Below, piece by piece: positions 17,173 through 25,861 of a stretch of DNA of 64,000 bases. Every line of letters begins with the position of its first letter. Positions within the stretch are counted from its first letter, which is position 1. The position numbers were made by a program, and so were the translations under genes. The DNA is from Gammaproteobacteria bacterium. Lineage in GTDB: Bacteria; Pseudomonadota; Gammaproteobacteria; Eutrophobiales; Eutrophobiaceae. The notes beneath the pieces are model-generated. The model was not told where the DNA came from and did no database searches. It worked only from the letters and a program-made list of their open reading frames with translations. The DNA lies in the NCBI GenBank assembly GCA_947480335.1, contig CANKCB010000005.1, forward strand, positions 72,018-136,017. Reading direction: 5' to 3'.

Positions 17173-17229
17173 CCACAGAGAGCACAGAGTACACTGAGAA
17201 TAAAGTTTTTAACCTCTGTGGCCTCTGTG
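17173..17229. repeat. Double CACAGAG inverted repeat
   Basis: Two CACAGAG blocks (17174-17180, 17183-17189) face two CTCTGTG blocks (17214-17220, 17223-17229) with a 24-base A+T-rich loop. This gives a two-step stem between the convergent peroxiredoxin and coiled-coil genes. It could be a repeat of wider distribution or a bidirectional transcription end. Confidence 0.55.
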
Positions 17230-17316
17230 TTCTCGATAATGGCTCCTCGCAGTGCCTATCTTCCACATCGATGTGGTCGTCTGTGGCAAATAATAATAAA
17301 TTTTTATGCAGGGTTA

Positions 17317-17688
17317 TTACTGAAATAGCAGTATCAGAGCGATCAGCGAGGTTGCCAGCGCGAATACGGCAATATAAGTCAGCACCGATACTTTTCTGAA
17401 TGTTTGTTGCAGGGTTTCCGCCAGCGATTCATTTTGTCTGGCCAGTTGTTCAATCAGGCGGACCAGTTCGACATCCGACCGGTTGTTTTCGTGCAGTCCC
17501 GCTTCGAGCTGTTTGATTTGTTGTTTCAGTCCTTCTATCGTCATTGGTATGCTGTCGGTGACAGGCGGGGTCTTGTCCTCGCGTTCGCGTATCAGTTTCA
17601 GCAATTTACCGGCGCCCTGGATAATCATTGGTGCCGTTTTAAGGATGGTGTTCAGGGTCGAGGGAGTCATCATCAGTTTTTTTATCAT
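17317..17688 (-). CDS. Hypothetical tail-anchored coiled-coil protein
   Basis: Not recognised. From the ATG at 17688 (MIKKLMMTPSTLN) the protein has 123 residues. An amphipathic N-terminal part is followed by a heptad-rich helix (residues ~45-95, IEGLKQQIKQLEAGL and LVRLIEQLARQNESLAETLQQ) and a C-terminal membrane helix (VLTYIAVFALATSLIALILL) that ends the chain. This fits a small inner-membrane protein with a cytoplasmic coiled coil. An upstream extension to 17751 is open but looks non-coding. It is convergent with the peroxiredoxin gene and lies 282 bases from the divergent Bat operon. Confidence 0.6.
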   Translation of the reverse strand: MIKKLMMTPSTLNTILKTAPMIIQGAGKLLKLIREREDKTPPVTDSIPMTIEGLKQQIKQLEAGLHENNRSDVELVRLIEQLARQNESLAETLQQTFRKVSVLTYIAVFALATSLIALILLFQ

Positions 17689-17969
17689 GGAATCATATCC
17701 GGCTCTACCGACATTTAGAGGTCTGTTGCCAGTGCTGGCAGGATAGTGCAAGCACTATCAGGCACTTTATCATGGAATTCCGGTCAGAGTAGATGTCCGG
17801 ATTTTGTTTGCAGGGTACCGTGTCCGATTACCTGACCTGACCGGAAGATCCTTATCAGGTTTGACCCGAATCATATATTATAGTCGCGGTCACATCGGTA
17901 GCCACCAGCAACAACACCGCTACAGACAGGTGGACGTACTCTATTTAAACCAGATAAAGGAATAGACAG

Positions 17970-18938
17970 ATGTCAGTATTGCCAGCAGTACAGAAACTAC
18001 AGGATTATATTCGTCAGCAAATTATCGGTCAGGAAATCCTGATCAACCGGTTATTACTCGCCTTGCTTGCAGACGGACATTTATTGGTCGAAGGTGCACC
18101 GGGTCTGGCCAAGACTCGAGCGATCAAGGTTTTGGGCGAGGGGATACACGGGGATTTCCACCGCGTGCAGTTTACCCCGGATCTGTTACCGGCAGATTTG
18201 ACCGGTACCGAAATATACCGCCCGCAGGAGGGCACTTTCCATTTCCAGCAAGGGCCATTGTTCCATAACCTGGTGCTGGCCGATGAAATCAATCGTGCTC
18301 CCGCCAAGGTACAGTCGGCGTTACTGGAAGCGATGGCTGAACGACAGATCACGGTTGGCAAGGAAACCTATAAATTGCCGGAATTGTTTCTGGTCATGGC
18401 CACACAAAACCCGATAGAACAGGAAGGAACCTATCCGTTACCGGAAGCACAGCTGGATCGTTTCCTGCTGCATGTCAGCATCACCTATCCAAAAGCGGAC
18501 GAGGAAAAAACGATTCTGGAATTGGCACGTACCGAAGCCAGACGTAATTACCGTTTGAACACAGCCAGCTATACGCCTCTTGGTCAGGACGTGATTTTTG
18601 CAGCTCGCGAGGAAGTATTGAATGTGCATATGTCGGAACAATTGCAACAATACCTGATCCAGTTGGTACTGGCATCACGTAACCCCGGCGTCTACGGTGC
18701 GGATCTGCAGCAATGGATACAATATGGTGGCAGTCCGCGTGCGACCATCACGCTCGACCGTTGCGCCCGTGCACATGCCTGGCTGGCTGGACGCGAGTAT
18801 GTTATTCCGGAAGATATTCAGGAGCTGGCGTTTGATGTATTGCGACACCGGTTGATCCTGAACTACGAGGCCGAAGCCGACGGCATTACCACGGACAAGG
18901 TCATTGCGGAACTGATTGCACGTATTGCTGTTCCCTGA
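17970..18938 (+). CDS. MoxR-family AAA+ ATPase
   Basis: A MoxR ATPase of 322 residues. It has the Walker A variant EGAPGLAKTR (residues ~40-50), RVQFTPDLLPADLTG, Walker B LVLADEINRAPAK, sensor 1 MATQNPIEQEGTYPLPEAQ, and a C-terminal lid helix bundle. MoxR proteins act as chaperones that remodel or insert cofactors into partner proteins, usually together with VWA-domain proteins. It is first in a six-gene run, and its TGA overlaps the DUF58 ATG (TGATG). AAGGA precedes its ATG. Confidence 0.93.
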   Translation: MSVLPAVQKLQDYIRQQIIGQEILINRLLLALLADGHLLVEGAPGLAKTRAIKVLGEGIHGDFHRVQFTPDLLPADLTGTEIYRPQEGTFHFQQGPLFHNLVLADEINRAPAKVQSALLEAMAERQITVGKETYKLPELFLVMATQNPIEQEGTYPLPEAQLDRFLLHVSITYPKADEEKTILELARTEARRNYRLNTASYTPLGQDVIFAAREEVLNVHMSEQLQQYLIQLVLASRNPGVYGADLQQWIQYGGSPRATITLDRCARAHAWLAGREYVIPEDIQELAFDVLRHRLILNYEAEADGITTDKVIAELIARIAVP

Positions 18939-19876
18939 TGTCTGTGCGGAAAGTAGCCAAGAACGATGCTGTACAGATCACGGCGGCTGGCATCGTCGGT
19001 CTGAACCGTTATTCTGCGCTGATACCGCTTAGCCCCGGACAAATTCTGGCGCGACAGGCGGGTAATTACCAGTCGCCGTTCAAGGGTAGAGGCATGGAGT
19101 TTGATGAATCCCGGCTGTATCAGCCTGGTGATGATATCCGCAATATCGACTGGCGTGTGACCGCACGTACTGGCAGAACCCATACCAAACTGTTTCGCGA
19201 GGAACGTGAACGTCCGGTATTTTTATGGGTGGATTTACGTGCTCCCATGTTTTTTGCTACTCGTGGACGTTTCAAATCGGTGATGGCTTCACAGATGGCC
19301 GGTCTGCTGGCCTGGAGTGCTGTGCATCATGGCGATCGTCTGGGTGGCGTAATCTTTTCTGAAACGGTCAGCCATGAACTGAAACCGCATCGTGGCAAAA
19401 CCGGAGTCTTGCGATTTATCAACAAGCTGGTGGATCATCCGGCCTGGGACAATCCTTACCAGTCAGATGCAGACAGGTCTGCAATTGGTCGTGAACTGAT
19501 TCGTTTGCGTCGGGTCACACGACCCGGCAGCAAGATTTTTCTGATCAGTGATTTTCGTCATATGAACGACGCCGACGAAAACCAGATTATCCGTATCAGC
19601 CAACATAATGATGTGGTCATGATCTTTATTCGCGATCCGTTGGAGGAAGCCTTGCCCAGAGGCGGCCAGTACCGGCTGAGTGACGGTCGCAAGGAACTGT
19701 CGATAGACACGTTCGACCGCAAATACACCGAGGATTACCATAACCGTTACTTGCGTCATTCGGAACGCTTGCAGCGGTTATCGCGCATGAGCAATATTTT
19801 CCTGATTAGCTGCAGCACCGCCGAAGAGCCGTTGCAGGTACTTAAAACCGGCATGGCCGCCAACTCAATAAGATGA
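18938..19876 (+). CDS. DUF58 domain protein
   Basis: A 312-residue DUF58 protein, the usual partner of MoxR. The family signature GRGMEFDESRLYQPGDDIRNIDWRV-like block lies at residues ~50-75, followed by a degenerate VWA fold (FLWVDLRAPMFF, then IFLISDFRHMND). No membrane helix is evident, so it should be cytoplasmic. It overlaps both neighbours (TGATG at the start, ATGA with the DUF4381 gene at 19873-19876), implying coupled translation. Confidence 0.9.
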   Translation: MSVRKVAKNDAVQITAAGIVGLNRYSALIPLSPGQILARQAGNYQSPFKGRGMEFDESRLYQPGDDIRNIDWRVTARTGRTHTKLFREERERPVFLWVDLRAPMFFATRGRFKSVMASQMAGLLAWSAVHHGDRLGGVIFSETVSHELKPHRGKTGVLRFINKLVDHPAWDNPYQSDADRSAIGRELIRLRRVTRPGSKIFLISDFRHMNDADENQIIRISQHNDVVMIFIRDPLEEALPRGGQYRLSDGRKELSIDTFDRKYTEDYHNRYLRHSERLQRLSRMSNIFLISCSTAEEPLQVLKTGMAANSIR

Positions 19877-20364
19877 CCGATCCCGCTGACTTAGCCTTGC
19901 GCGATGTGCATTTGCCGGGAGAAATCCCGTTCTGGCCCCCTGCGCCAGGCTGGTGGATTATGGCCGCTTTGATCATCGGTACTGCCACACTGGGCTGGTG
20001 GTTATATCGGCGCAATACAATCTGGAAATATTCTGCTGCCCGTCTGGCACGCCTGGAGTTACAGACAATCCTCACTGTGTATGCAACTGAAAAAAATCCA
20101 CTGGCGCTACTGACCAATCTTTCCATTCTGATGCGTCGACTCAGTATCAGTTTGTTTCCACGTACTGAAGTGGCCAGTCTGACCGGTCAGTCCTGGCTGG
20201 AGTTTCTGGACAAACAAACCACCCGAAATGATTTCAGTACCGGTGCAGGCAGACTGCTCAGTGAAGCACCGTATCGTCGTGAAGTCAGTATTGAAGAAGC
20301 CGATCAGGTTTTGCAACATTGTCAGGCCTGGATCAGCACGGTGACCTCGGCCAAGCCGCGATGA
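19873..20364 (+). CDS. DUF4381 membrane protein
   Basis: A 163-residue protein. After a short N-terminal stretch (LRDVHLPGEIPFWPPAPG) there is one membrane helix (WWIMAALIIGTATLGWWLY) and then a soluble helical domain. Both the order and the PPAPGWW entry to the helix fit DUF4381, which occurs between DUF58 and BatA in MoxR-Bat operons. ATGA overlaps occur at both ends (19873-19876 and 20361-20364). Role unknown; probably a membrane scaffold of the complex. Confidence 0.82.
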   Translation: MTDPADLALRDVHLPGEIPFWPPAPGWWIMAALIIGTATLGWWLYRRNTIWKYSAARLARLELQTILTVYATEKNPLALLTNLSILMRRLSISLFPRTEVASLTGQSWLEFLDKQTTRNDFSTGAGRLLSEAPYRREVSIEEADQVLQHCQAWISTVTSAKPR

Positions 20365-21350
20365 TTAATTTTGAATGGCCAATGATGTTGCTGTTCCTGC
20401 CCTTGCCGCTACTGGTACGGTATTTCAGCGGCGTCACCACCTCCAATCGTGAAGCGGCCTTGCGTGTGCCGTTTCTGGAAGAGTTCAGTACACAGACGGC
20501 CATGAGTACACGCACTATGTCAGTGGCGTGGAAAACCCTGTTGGCGACGATGGCCTGGGCATTACTGGTACTGGCTGTAATGCGACCATTATGGATAGGT
20601 GAGTTTATCGAGTTACCAGTAACCGGTCGTGACATGATGATGGTGGTCGATTTATCCGGCAGTATGCAGGAAGAAGATTTTATAATTAATAACCAGCGCG
20701 TGGATCGGTTGACTGCACTGAAGTATGTGGCTGGCGATTTTATCGACCGACGTGTGGGTGACCGTATCGGACTGATCCTGTTTGGTGATCGTGCCTATTT
20801 GCAGGCACCGTTGACGCTGGATCGTGAAACGGTCAAGACATTGTTATATGAATCGGTAATTGGTCTGGCCGGTCGTGCCACCGCGATTGGTGATGCAATT
20901 GGTCTGGCGGTCAAACGCTTGCGTGATCAGAAAAATTCGAATCGTATCCTGATACTTCTGACGGACGGTGCCAACTCTGCCGGTGAGGTCGAGCCGCTGG
21001 AAGCTGCGAAACTGGCCGCAAAAGAAGGCCTGAAAATCTACACGATTGGTATCGGTGCTGACGAGATGATCATCGAATCATTCTTTGGTGCACAACGCGT
21101 GAATCCATCGGCTGATCTGGACGAAGATGCATTGACCAATATCGCAGAGTTGACCGGTGGCCAGTATTTCCGCGCGCGCGATACCGAGGCGTTGAATAAA
21201 ATCTATGCGAAGCTGGATGAACTCGAACCGATTGAGCAGGATGTCAAACGTTTCAGACCGATGAAGTCACTGTTCTATTGGCCCTTGTCATTATCTGTAT
21301 TGCTGACAGCGATCCTGTTGCTAAACCAGTATTTCAGGCGGGTGCAATAA
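20361..21350 (+). CDS. batA: BatA-like VWA-domain protein
   Basis: A 329-residue protein. N-terminal membrane segments (MLLFLPLPLLVRYF and the region ~60-85) are followed by a von Willebrand A domain with an intact MIDAS (DLSGSMQ, then a Thr in GLAGRATAIGDA and ILLTDGANSAG), and a C-terminal membrane helix (SLSVLLTAILLLNQYF). MIDAS metal binding suggests a protein-protein contact on the periplasmic or cytoplasmic face of the membrane. The ATG at 20361 overlaps the DUF4381 stop; the longer frame from 20319 lies inside that gene and is not used here. Confidence 0.9.
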   Translation: MINFEWPMMLLFLPLPLLVRYFSGVTTSNREAALRVPFLEEFSTQTAMSTRTMSVAWKTLLATMAWALLVLAVMRPLWIGEFIELPVTGRDMMMVVDLSGSMQEEDFIINNQRVDRLTALKYVAGDFIDRRVGDRIGLILFGDRAYLQAPLTLDRETVKTLLYESVIGLAGRATAIGDAIGLAVKRLRDQKNSNRILILLTDGANSAGEVEPLEAAKLAAKEGLKIYTIGIGADEMIIESFFGAQRVNPSADLDEDALTNIAELTGGQYFRARDTEALNKIYAKLDELEPIEQDVKRFRPMKSLFYWPLSLSVLLTAILLLNQYFRRVQ

Positions 21351-23122
21351 TGTTGCCGGAACAGTTTATGTTACTTCGACCCTATTGGCTGCTCGCCTTT
21401 ATCCCGTTAGCCCTGCTGGTATGGCGTGTGGTGAAAAGCAGTCTGATCAGCCGTAGCTGGGAATCGGTCGTTGACCGCGAGTTACTTCCTTACATACTGG
21501 TAGGCAACCAGACAGCAAGAGACTCGCTGCCAGCCGTGTTGCTCGGAGTATGTGGTGCGCTGGCTATATTTGCCTTGGCCGGACCGGTATGGGAAAAACT
21601 GCCGCAGCCGGTATTCAGTACCCAGACTGCACTGGTTATAGCACTCGATCTTTCCCGTTCCATGAATGCGGCCGACATCAAACCGAGTCGTCTGGAACGG
21701 GCACGCTTCAAAATCACGGATATTTTGGCCAAACGCGCCGAAGGTCAGTCGGCATTACTGGTGTATGCCGGTGATGCATTTGCGGTGACACCACTGACGG
21801 ATGATGTGGCCACGATTGAATCACAATTAAGTGCACTGACGACCGAAATTATGCCGGTGCAAGGCAATAATACCGATGTTGGAGTAAACCTCGCGCTGGA
21901 TTTGCTGAAAAAAGGTGGTGCGACCCGTGGCGATATATTATTGATTACTGACGAAGTAGATTTTGATGTGACTTCACCGGCTGTGCAGGCAGTACGCGAT
22001 GCCGGTTATCGTTTATCTGTGATGGGAGTTGGTACGGCAGAGGGTGCGCCCATACCGAAGGTGGACGGTGGCTTCATGACCGACCCGTCCGGCAATATTG
22101 TCGTTCCGGTGCTGGATGACAAACCGATGCAGCGTCTTGCCGATCTGGGGGGCGGCCGCTACTTGCCAATCAGTCAGGACGATACCGATGTTGACAGTCT
22201 GGATAATTTCTTTGTATCGGAGATTTCAGAAAAGGATATGGCCGAAACCAAATTTGAAACAGATGTCTGGCGCGAGCAGGGGCCGTGGTTACTGATCGTG
22301 TTGCTGCCACTGGCAGCACTGGTGTTCCGTCGTGGCTATCTTATCGTGCTGGTGCTGTTTTGTTTGCCGTATTCTGAACCGTCCCAGGCGTTTGACTGGG
22401 GCAATCTCTGGACACGGCAGGATCAGCGTGCCATGCAGGCGCTTGAGAAAGGCGATGCCACCACGGCCGCAGAACTGTTCAGTGATCCGGCCTGGAAAGG
22501 GGTAGCGCAGTACCGCGCGGGCAATTACGATGAATCAATAAAGACTCTGCAGGGTCTTGAGCAGACCGAAAATAATTACAATCTGGCCAATGCACTGGCA
22601 CGCAAAGGTATGTATAAGGAAGCCATTTCCCTGTACGACAAGGTGTTGGAAGCGAACCCAAAGCACGAAGACGCAAAATACAACAAGGAATTGCTGGAAA
22701 AGGAAATGGAGCAGCCTGAGCAAAAGCAGGATCCAAACAAACAACAGGATCAGCAAAAGGACGAAGATCAGGACAAGGACGAGAAAAACAAACAACAGAA
22801 CAAGCAGCAGGACAAGAAAGACCAGCAAGAGCAGGATCAGAACCAGCAGCAACAGGATCAACAACAGCAGGATCAGCAAAAAGAAGACGAAAAGAAAAAG
22901 CAGGAAGAGCAGCAACAGCAACAACAGCAGCAGGAACAAAAGTCGGAGCCGAAACAAGAGGAAGACTCCGACAAAAAGGTACCCAAGAGTGAAGAGAAGC
23001 AGGCCACTGAGCAATGGTTAAGACGTATCCCTGATGATCCGGGTGGATTGTTGCGCAGAAAATTCCTGTACCAGTATCAACAAAGAGATCATGAGCGAGA
23101 AGCAGGAGATAAATCGTGGTAA
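21350..23122 (+). CDS. batB: BatB/BatC-type VWA + TPR protein with Gln/Lys/Asp-rich tail
   Basis: A 590-residue fusion. Two N-terminal helices are followed by a VWA domain with MIDAS DLSRSMNAA (residues ~95), a membrane helix (LLIVLLPLAALVF), and a TPR region (AQYRAGNYDESIKTL, then ALARKGMYKEAISLYDKVLEANP). A very low-complexity segment made almost only of Q, K, D and E (22680-22980) comes next, and then a short conserved-looking end (RRIPDDPGGLLRRKF). This is BatB fused to a BatC-like TPR module. TAATG overlaps the batA stop. The complementary strand of the low-complexity part gives long Leu-rich frames that are not genes. Confidence 0.88.
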   Translation: MLPEQFMLLRPYWLLAFIPLALLVWRVVKSSLISRSWESVVDRELLPYILVGNQTARDSLPAVLLGVCGALAIFALAGPVWEKLPQPVFSTQTALVIALDLSRSMNAADIKPSRLERARFKITDILAKRAEGQSALLVYAGDAFAVTPLTDDVATIESQLSALTTEIMPVQGNNTDVGVNLALDLLKKGGATRGDILLITDEVDFDVTSPAVQAVRDAGYRLSVMGVGTAEGAPIPKVDGGFMTDPSGNIVVPVLDDKPMQRLADLGGGRYLPISQDDTDVDSLDNFFVSEISEKDMAETKFETDVWREQGPWLLIVLLPLAALVFRRGYLIVLVLFCLPYSEPSQAFDWGNLWTRQDQRAMQALEKGDATTAAELFSDPAWKGVAQYRAGNYDESIKTLQGLEQTENNYNLANALARKGMYKEAISLYDKVLEANPKHEDAKYNKELLEKEMEQPEQKQDPNKQQDQQKDEDQDKDEKNKQQNKQQDKKDQQEQDQNQQQQDQQQQDQQKEDEKKKQEEQQQQQQQQEQKSEPKQEEDSDKKVPKSEEKQATEQWLRRIPDDPGGLLRRKFLYQYQQRDHEREAGDKSW

Positions 23123-24855
23123 TTCGTTTGATAACCAATACCCTGATGACATTGATTATGCTGACCCTGTTCAGCACGGTCAGTTTTGCCGATGTGAAGG
23201 TAAGTGCAGACCGTAACCCGGTAACGCTGGATGAGTCCTTCAAGCTGACCTTTGATGTGACCGGTACCAGCGGTGACGATCCAGACTTTAAGCCACTGGA
23301 AAAGGACTTCCAGATCCTGTCTACCAGTCAGAACAGTTATTTCAGTATGCAAAATGGCACGATATCGAGTTCCAAACAATGGACCTTGTTATTGATGGCC
23401 ACAGCCGCAGGCAAGTTCCAGATTCCTTCCATTAAATTTGGTAATGATCAAAGTCCAGTAGTTGATATCGAAGTAAAGGAAGAATCATCTGTCAACGATG
23501 TCAGTGGATCAAAAGATGAATATGTGTTTCTGGAGGCCACCGCGTCTAGCACCAATCCGTATGTACAGTCACAGGTGTTGTACAAATTAAAACTGCTCCG
23601 TTCAGTCAATCTGGGCAAGGCACAGCTCAGCGATCCGGAAGTGACCAAGGGTACGGCGGTTATCGACAGGCTTGATGAAGATCAGACCTACGAATCAGTT
23701 ATCAATGGCAAAACCTGGCAGGTGATCGAGCGCAATTTCGCCATCTACCCACAATCCAGTGGTACTGTCACAATCAGTCCGGTCAAGTTTATGGGGCAGG
23801 TCAGTGGCAACTCCTATGGGTATGATCCGTTTGGTCCGGCACCGCGTACCATTATTCGCCGTTCTGCCGAAATTGTACTGGATGTACGGGCAATACCGGC
23901 TGCCTTTACCGGTACGCACTGGCTGCCAGCCGAAAACCTGAATATCGCCGAGCAGTGGAGCACCGATCCGTCCAAACTGAAAAAGGGCGAGCCGGTGACG
24001 CGCACTCTGACCATGAATGCAACCGGGTTGACCGCCAGTCAATTACCCGAGTTGCCAGCGTGGAACCAGTCGGATTTGAAATACTATCCGGATCAACCGG
24101 TACTGAACGATGACAAAAAATCTACCGGTATCACCGGCACGCGTAGTGAAAAGGCCGCGATCATTCCCAACCAGCCCGGCAGTTTTGTATTGCCTGAAGT
24201 GTCTATCCCCTGGTGGAACACCAAAACCGATAAGCTCGAATTTGCAGTGGTGCCAGAGCACACACTGCAGGTAGAGTCGGATGCCGCCAATGCGAATGCG
24301 CCGGTGAACATACCGTCCCAAGCTGCGCAACAACCCACCGTGATCGCGTCAGAGGCCAAGTCGGCAACAACACCGGTTGCGCCGGAAGCAAGTGTGCCTG
24401 TTCCAGTACCGCAACATAATTACTGGATAACCATTAGTGCCGCGTTATTTATTTTGTGGGTGACGACATTGTTCATCTGGTGGCAGAAAACCCGGGGTGT
24501 AGCGGCGGCACCGATTTCACTGACCGGAAACAAGGGCCGTATCTCGCATGCTGCCAAACAGGTACTCGATGCGTGCAAACGCAATGATGCACAACAGGTC
24601 AGATTACAGTTGCTGCAATGGGGTCAGCTGGTCTGGTTTGATAAACCACCAGTCAGTCTGGGTGATATCAGTCATCGTTGCAGCAGTGCAATGGCAGAAC
24701 AAATCCGTATTCTCAATGATGCACTCTACAGCCCGGGAGGTAAGGACTGGTCTGGTAATGATCTTGCCAAGGTGTTTAGTAATGAATCCACGCCAGCAAC
24801 CAACACGCCTGCGGCAGTGAATCAGGGCAAGCTGGAGCCGTTGTATCGGTTGTGA
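23116..24855 (+). CDS. batD: BatD-like oxygen-tolerance membrane protein
   Basis: A 579-residue exported protein: a signal peptide (to SFADVKVSADRN), two to three Ig-like beta repeats (DRNPVTLDESFKLTFDV, then SNPYVQSQVLYKLKLLRSVNL), a Pro/Ala linker, a C-terminal membrane helix (ISAALFILWVTTLFIWW), and a cytoplasmic helical tail. This is the BatD (BatD/DUF11-like) architecture. GTG start at 23116; it overlaps the batB stop by 7 bases. It is last in the operon, and its TGA opens the longest heptamer array in the window. Confidence 0.88.
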   Translation: MVIRLITNTLMTLIMLTLFSTVSFADVKVSADRNPVTLDESFKLTFDVTGTSGDDPDFKPLEKDFQILSTSQNSYFSMQNGTISSSKQWTLLLMATAAGKFQIPSIKFGNDQSPVVDIEVKEESSVNDVSGSKDEYVFLEATASSTNPYVQSQVLYKLKLLRSVNLGKAQLSDPEVTKGTAVIDRLDEDQTYESVINGKTWQVIERNFAIYPQSSGTVTISPVKFMGQVSGNSYGYDPFGPAPRTIIRRSAEIVLDVRAIPAAFTGTHWLPAENLNIAEQWSTDPSKLKKGEPVTRTLTMNATGLTASQLPELPAWNQSDLKYYPDQPVLNDDKKSTGITGTRSEKAAIIPNQPGSFVLPEVSIPWWNTKTDKLEFAVVPEHTLQVESDAANANAPVNIPSQAAQQPTVIASEAKSATTPVAPEASVPVPVPQHNYWITISAALFILWVTTLFIWWQKTRGVAAAPISLTGNKGRISHAAKQVLDACKRNDAQQVRLQLLQWGQLVWFDKPPVSLGDISHRCSSAMAEQIRILNDALYSPGGKDWSGNDLAKVFSNESTPATNTPAAVNQGKLEPLYRL

Positions 24856-24911
24856 GGAATGAGGAGTGAGGAGTGAAGGGTAAGTTGTGAGGGGTGAGGA
24901 GTGAGGCGTGA
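24853..24911 (+). repeat. Heptamer array at the batD stop codon, eight units
   Basis: After the TGA stop: GGAATGA, GGAGTGA, GGAGTGA, AGGGTAA, GTTGTGA, GGGGTGA, GGAGTGA, GGCGTGA. All eight units end in TGA or TAA and the period of seven is unbroken, so stop codons occur in every frame within any three consecutive units. Confidence 0.92.
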
Positions 24912-24920
24912 GGGTATCTC

Positions 24921-24946
24921 GTAGGGGCACAGCATGCTGTGCCCTT
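24921..24946. repeat. 20-base perfect palindrome copy
   Basis: GTAGGGGCACAGCATGCTGT followed by GCCC gives the perfect palindrome GGGCACAGCATGCTGTGCCC at 24925-24944. It lies between the convergent batD and ygdD genes, ten bases after the heptamer array. Confidence 0.75.
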
Positions 24947-24956
24947 GTAGATTAAA

Positions 24957-25340
24957 TCAGGTCTTGTACACAGCATAGGCCAGCATGGCCCACGCCAGGA
25001 TAAAGCAGACACCACCGATCGGTGTAATCGCGCCGAGCCAGCGCAGGCCAGTTACGGCTAACACATACAGACTGCCGGAGAAGAGAATAATCCCGGCGAA
25101 CATCAGCCAGCCGGACCATTTGATTTGCATGGACGCGGGCAGTTGGGTTGCAATCAATCCGACGACCAGTAAACCCAGTGCATGATAGAAATGGTATTGC
25201 ACGCCGGTGCTGAATACGGCGAGCATGTCAGCCGTAAGAATTTTTTTCAATCCATGTGCTCCGAACGCACCCAGCATCACCGCCAGCATCGCGTTGAGAC
25301 TGCCGAGCAACAGGAACATTCTGGAAATCTCCGGCATCAT
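24957..25340 (-). CDS. ygdD: YgdD-like DUF423 membrane protein
   Basis: A 127-residue protein with four membrane helices. The DUF423 signatures are GAFGAHGLKKIL, VQYHFYHALGLLVVG and FSGSLYVLAVTG followed by ITPIGGVCFILAW. Function unknown; inner membrane. Its start overlaps the end of the upstream channel gene by 4 bases on the same strand, so the two are translationally coupled. Confidence 0.9.
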   Translation of the reverse strand: MMPEISRMFLLLGSLNAMLAVMLGAFGAHGLKKILTADMLAVFSTGVQYHFYHALGLLVVGLIATQLPASMQIKWSGWLMFAGIILFSGSLYVLAVTGLRWLGAITPIGGVCFILAWAMLAYAVYKT

Positions 25341-25780
25341 CGCTTGTGCCTTAATCGCTTGCCAGACCAGAAGTTTTCAATCTGCACATACATGAATGAG
25401 GCGGTCATCGCAATCAACACCAGTCCGGTCAGCACTTCCAGTCCGGCAGTAAAGCGCATTTGTCCAAGCGGAACCATGTCGCCGTAACCGAGTGAGGTAT
25501 AGGTGACAAATGAAAAATAGATGTTGTCCATAAAGTTTAATTCGTGCATGTATTGGATAGAGCCAAGCGAACCTTGCAGTTGCAACAAATAATAGACGAT
25601 GCCAAATACCCATACTTCAACAATGTGTGCCATCAACACACCAATCAGGCCCAGCGCAACACGAAACCGGTGCGCAATCCGTAGATGGGGGAGAAAGATG
25701 GAAAGCTGCAACAATACTTCATAGTGAATCAGAATGACGATTCCGATGGTGAGCGTATTGATTAGATAAATTGCAAACAT
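25337..25780 (-). CDS. Two-TM potassium channel-like protein
   Basis: A 147-residue membrane protein with three to four hydrophobic segments and a K+ filter-like TSLGYGDM between the last two, preceded by FMDNIYFSFVTY. It has no RCK or cyclic-nucleotide domain, so it is a bare pore of the Ion_trans_2 type. Tetramer formation and K+ selectivity are expected from the family. It lies between a Kef-type antiporter gene and ygdD, all on the minus strand, suggesting a cation-homeostasis unit. Confidence 0.8.
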   Translation of the reverse strand: MFAIYLINTLTIGIVILIHYEVLLQLSIFLPHLRIAHRFRVALGLIGVLMAHIVEVWVFGIVYYLLQLQGSLGSIQYMHELNFMDNIYFSFVTYTSLGYGDMVPLGQMRFTAGLEVLTGLVLIAMTASFMYVQIENFWSGKRLRHKR

Positions 25781-25861
25781 GTTTCGCTCAGTCTGATACT
25801 CACGCGACAGTGGTGATCCGAATTATGTTTGTATCCCTACCATTGAGCAAGGTGAATTCGC

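Noticed and set aside
22479-23243. Long Leu/Phe/Val-rich minus-strand frames resembling membrane proteins
   Set aside because: They are the complement of the Gln/Lys/Glu-rich tail of BatB; the hydrophobicity is a codon artefact.
24853-24911. Heptamer arrays as a CRISPR-like array
   Set aside because: There are no spacers; the units are contiguous with a period of seven bases.
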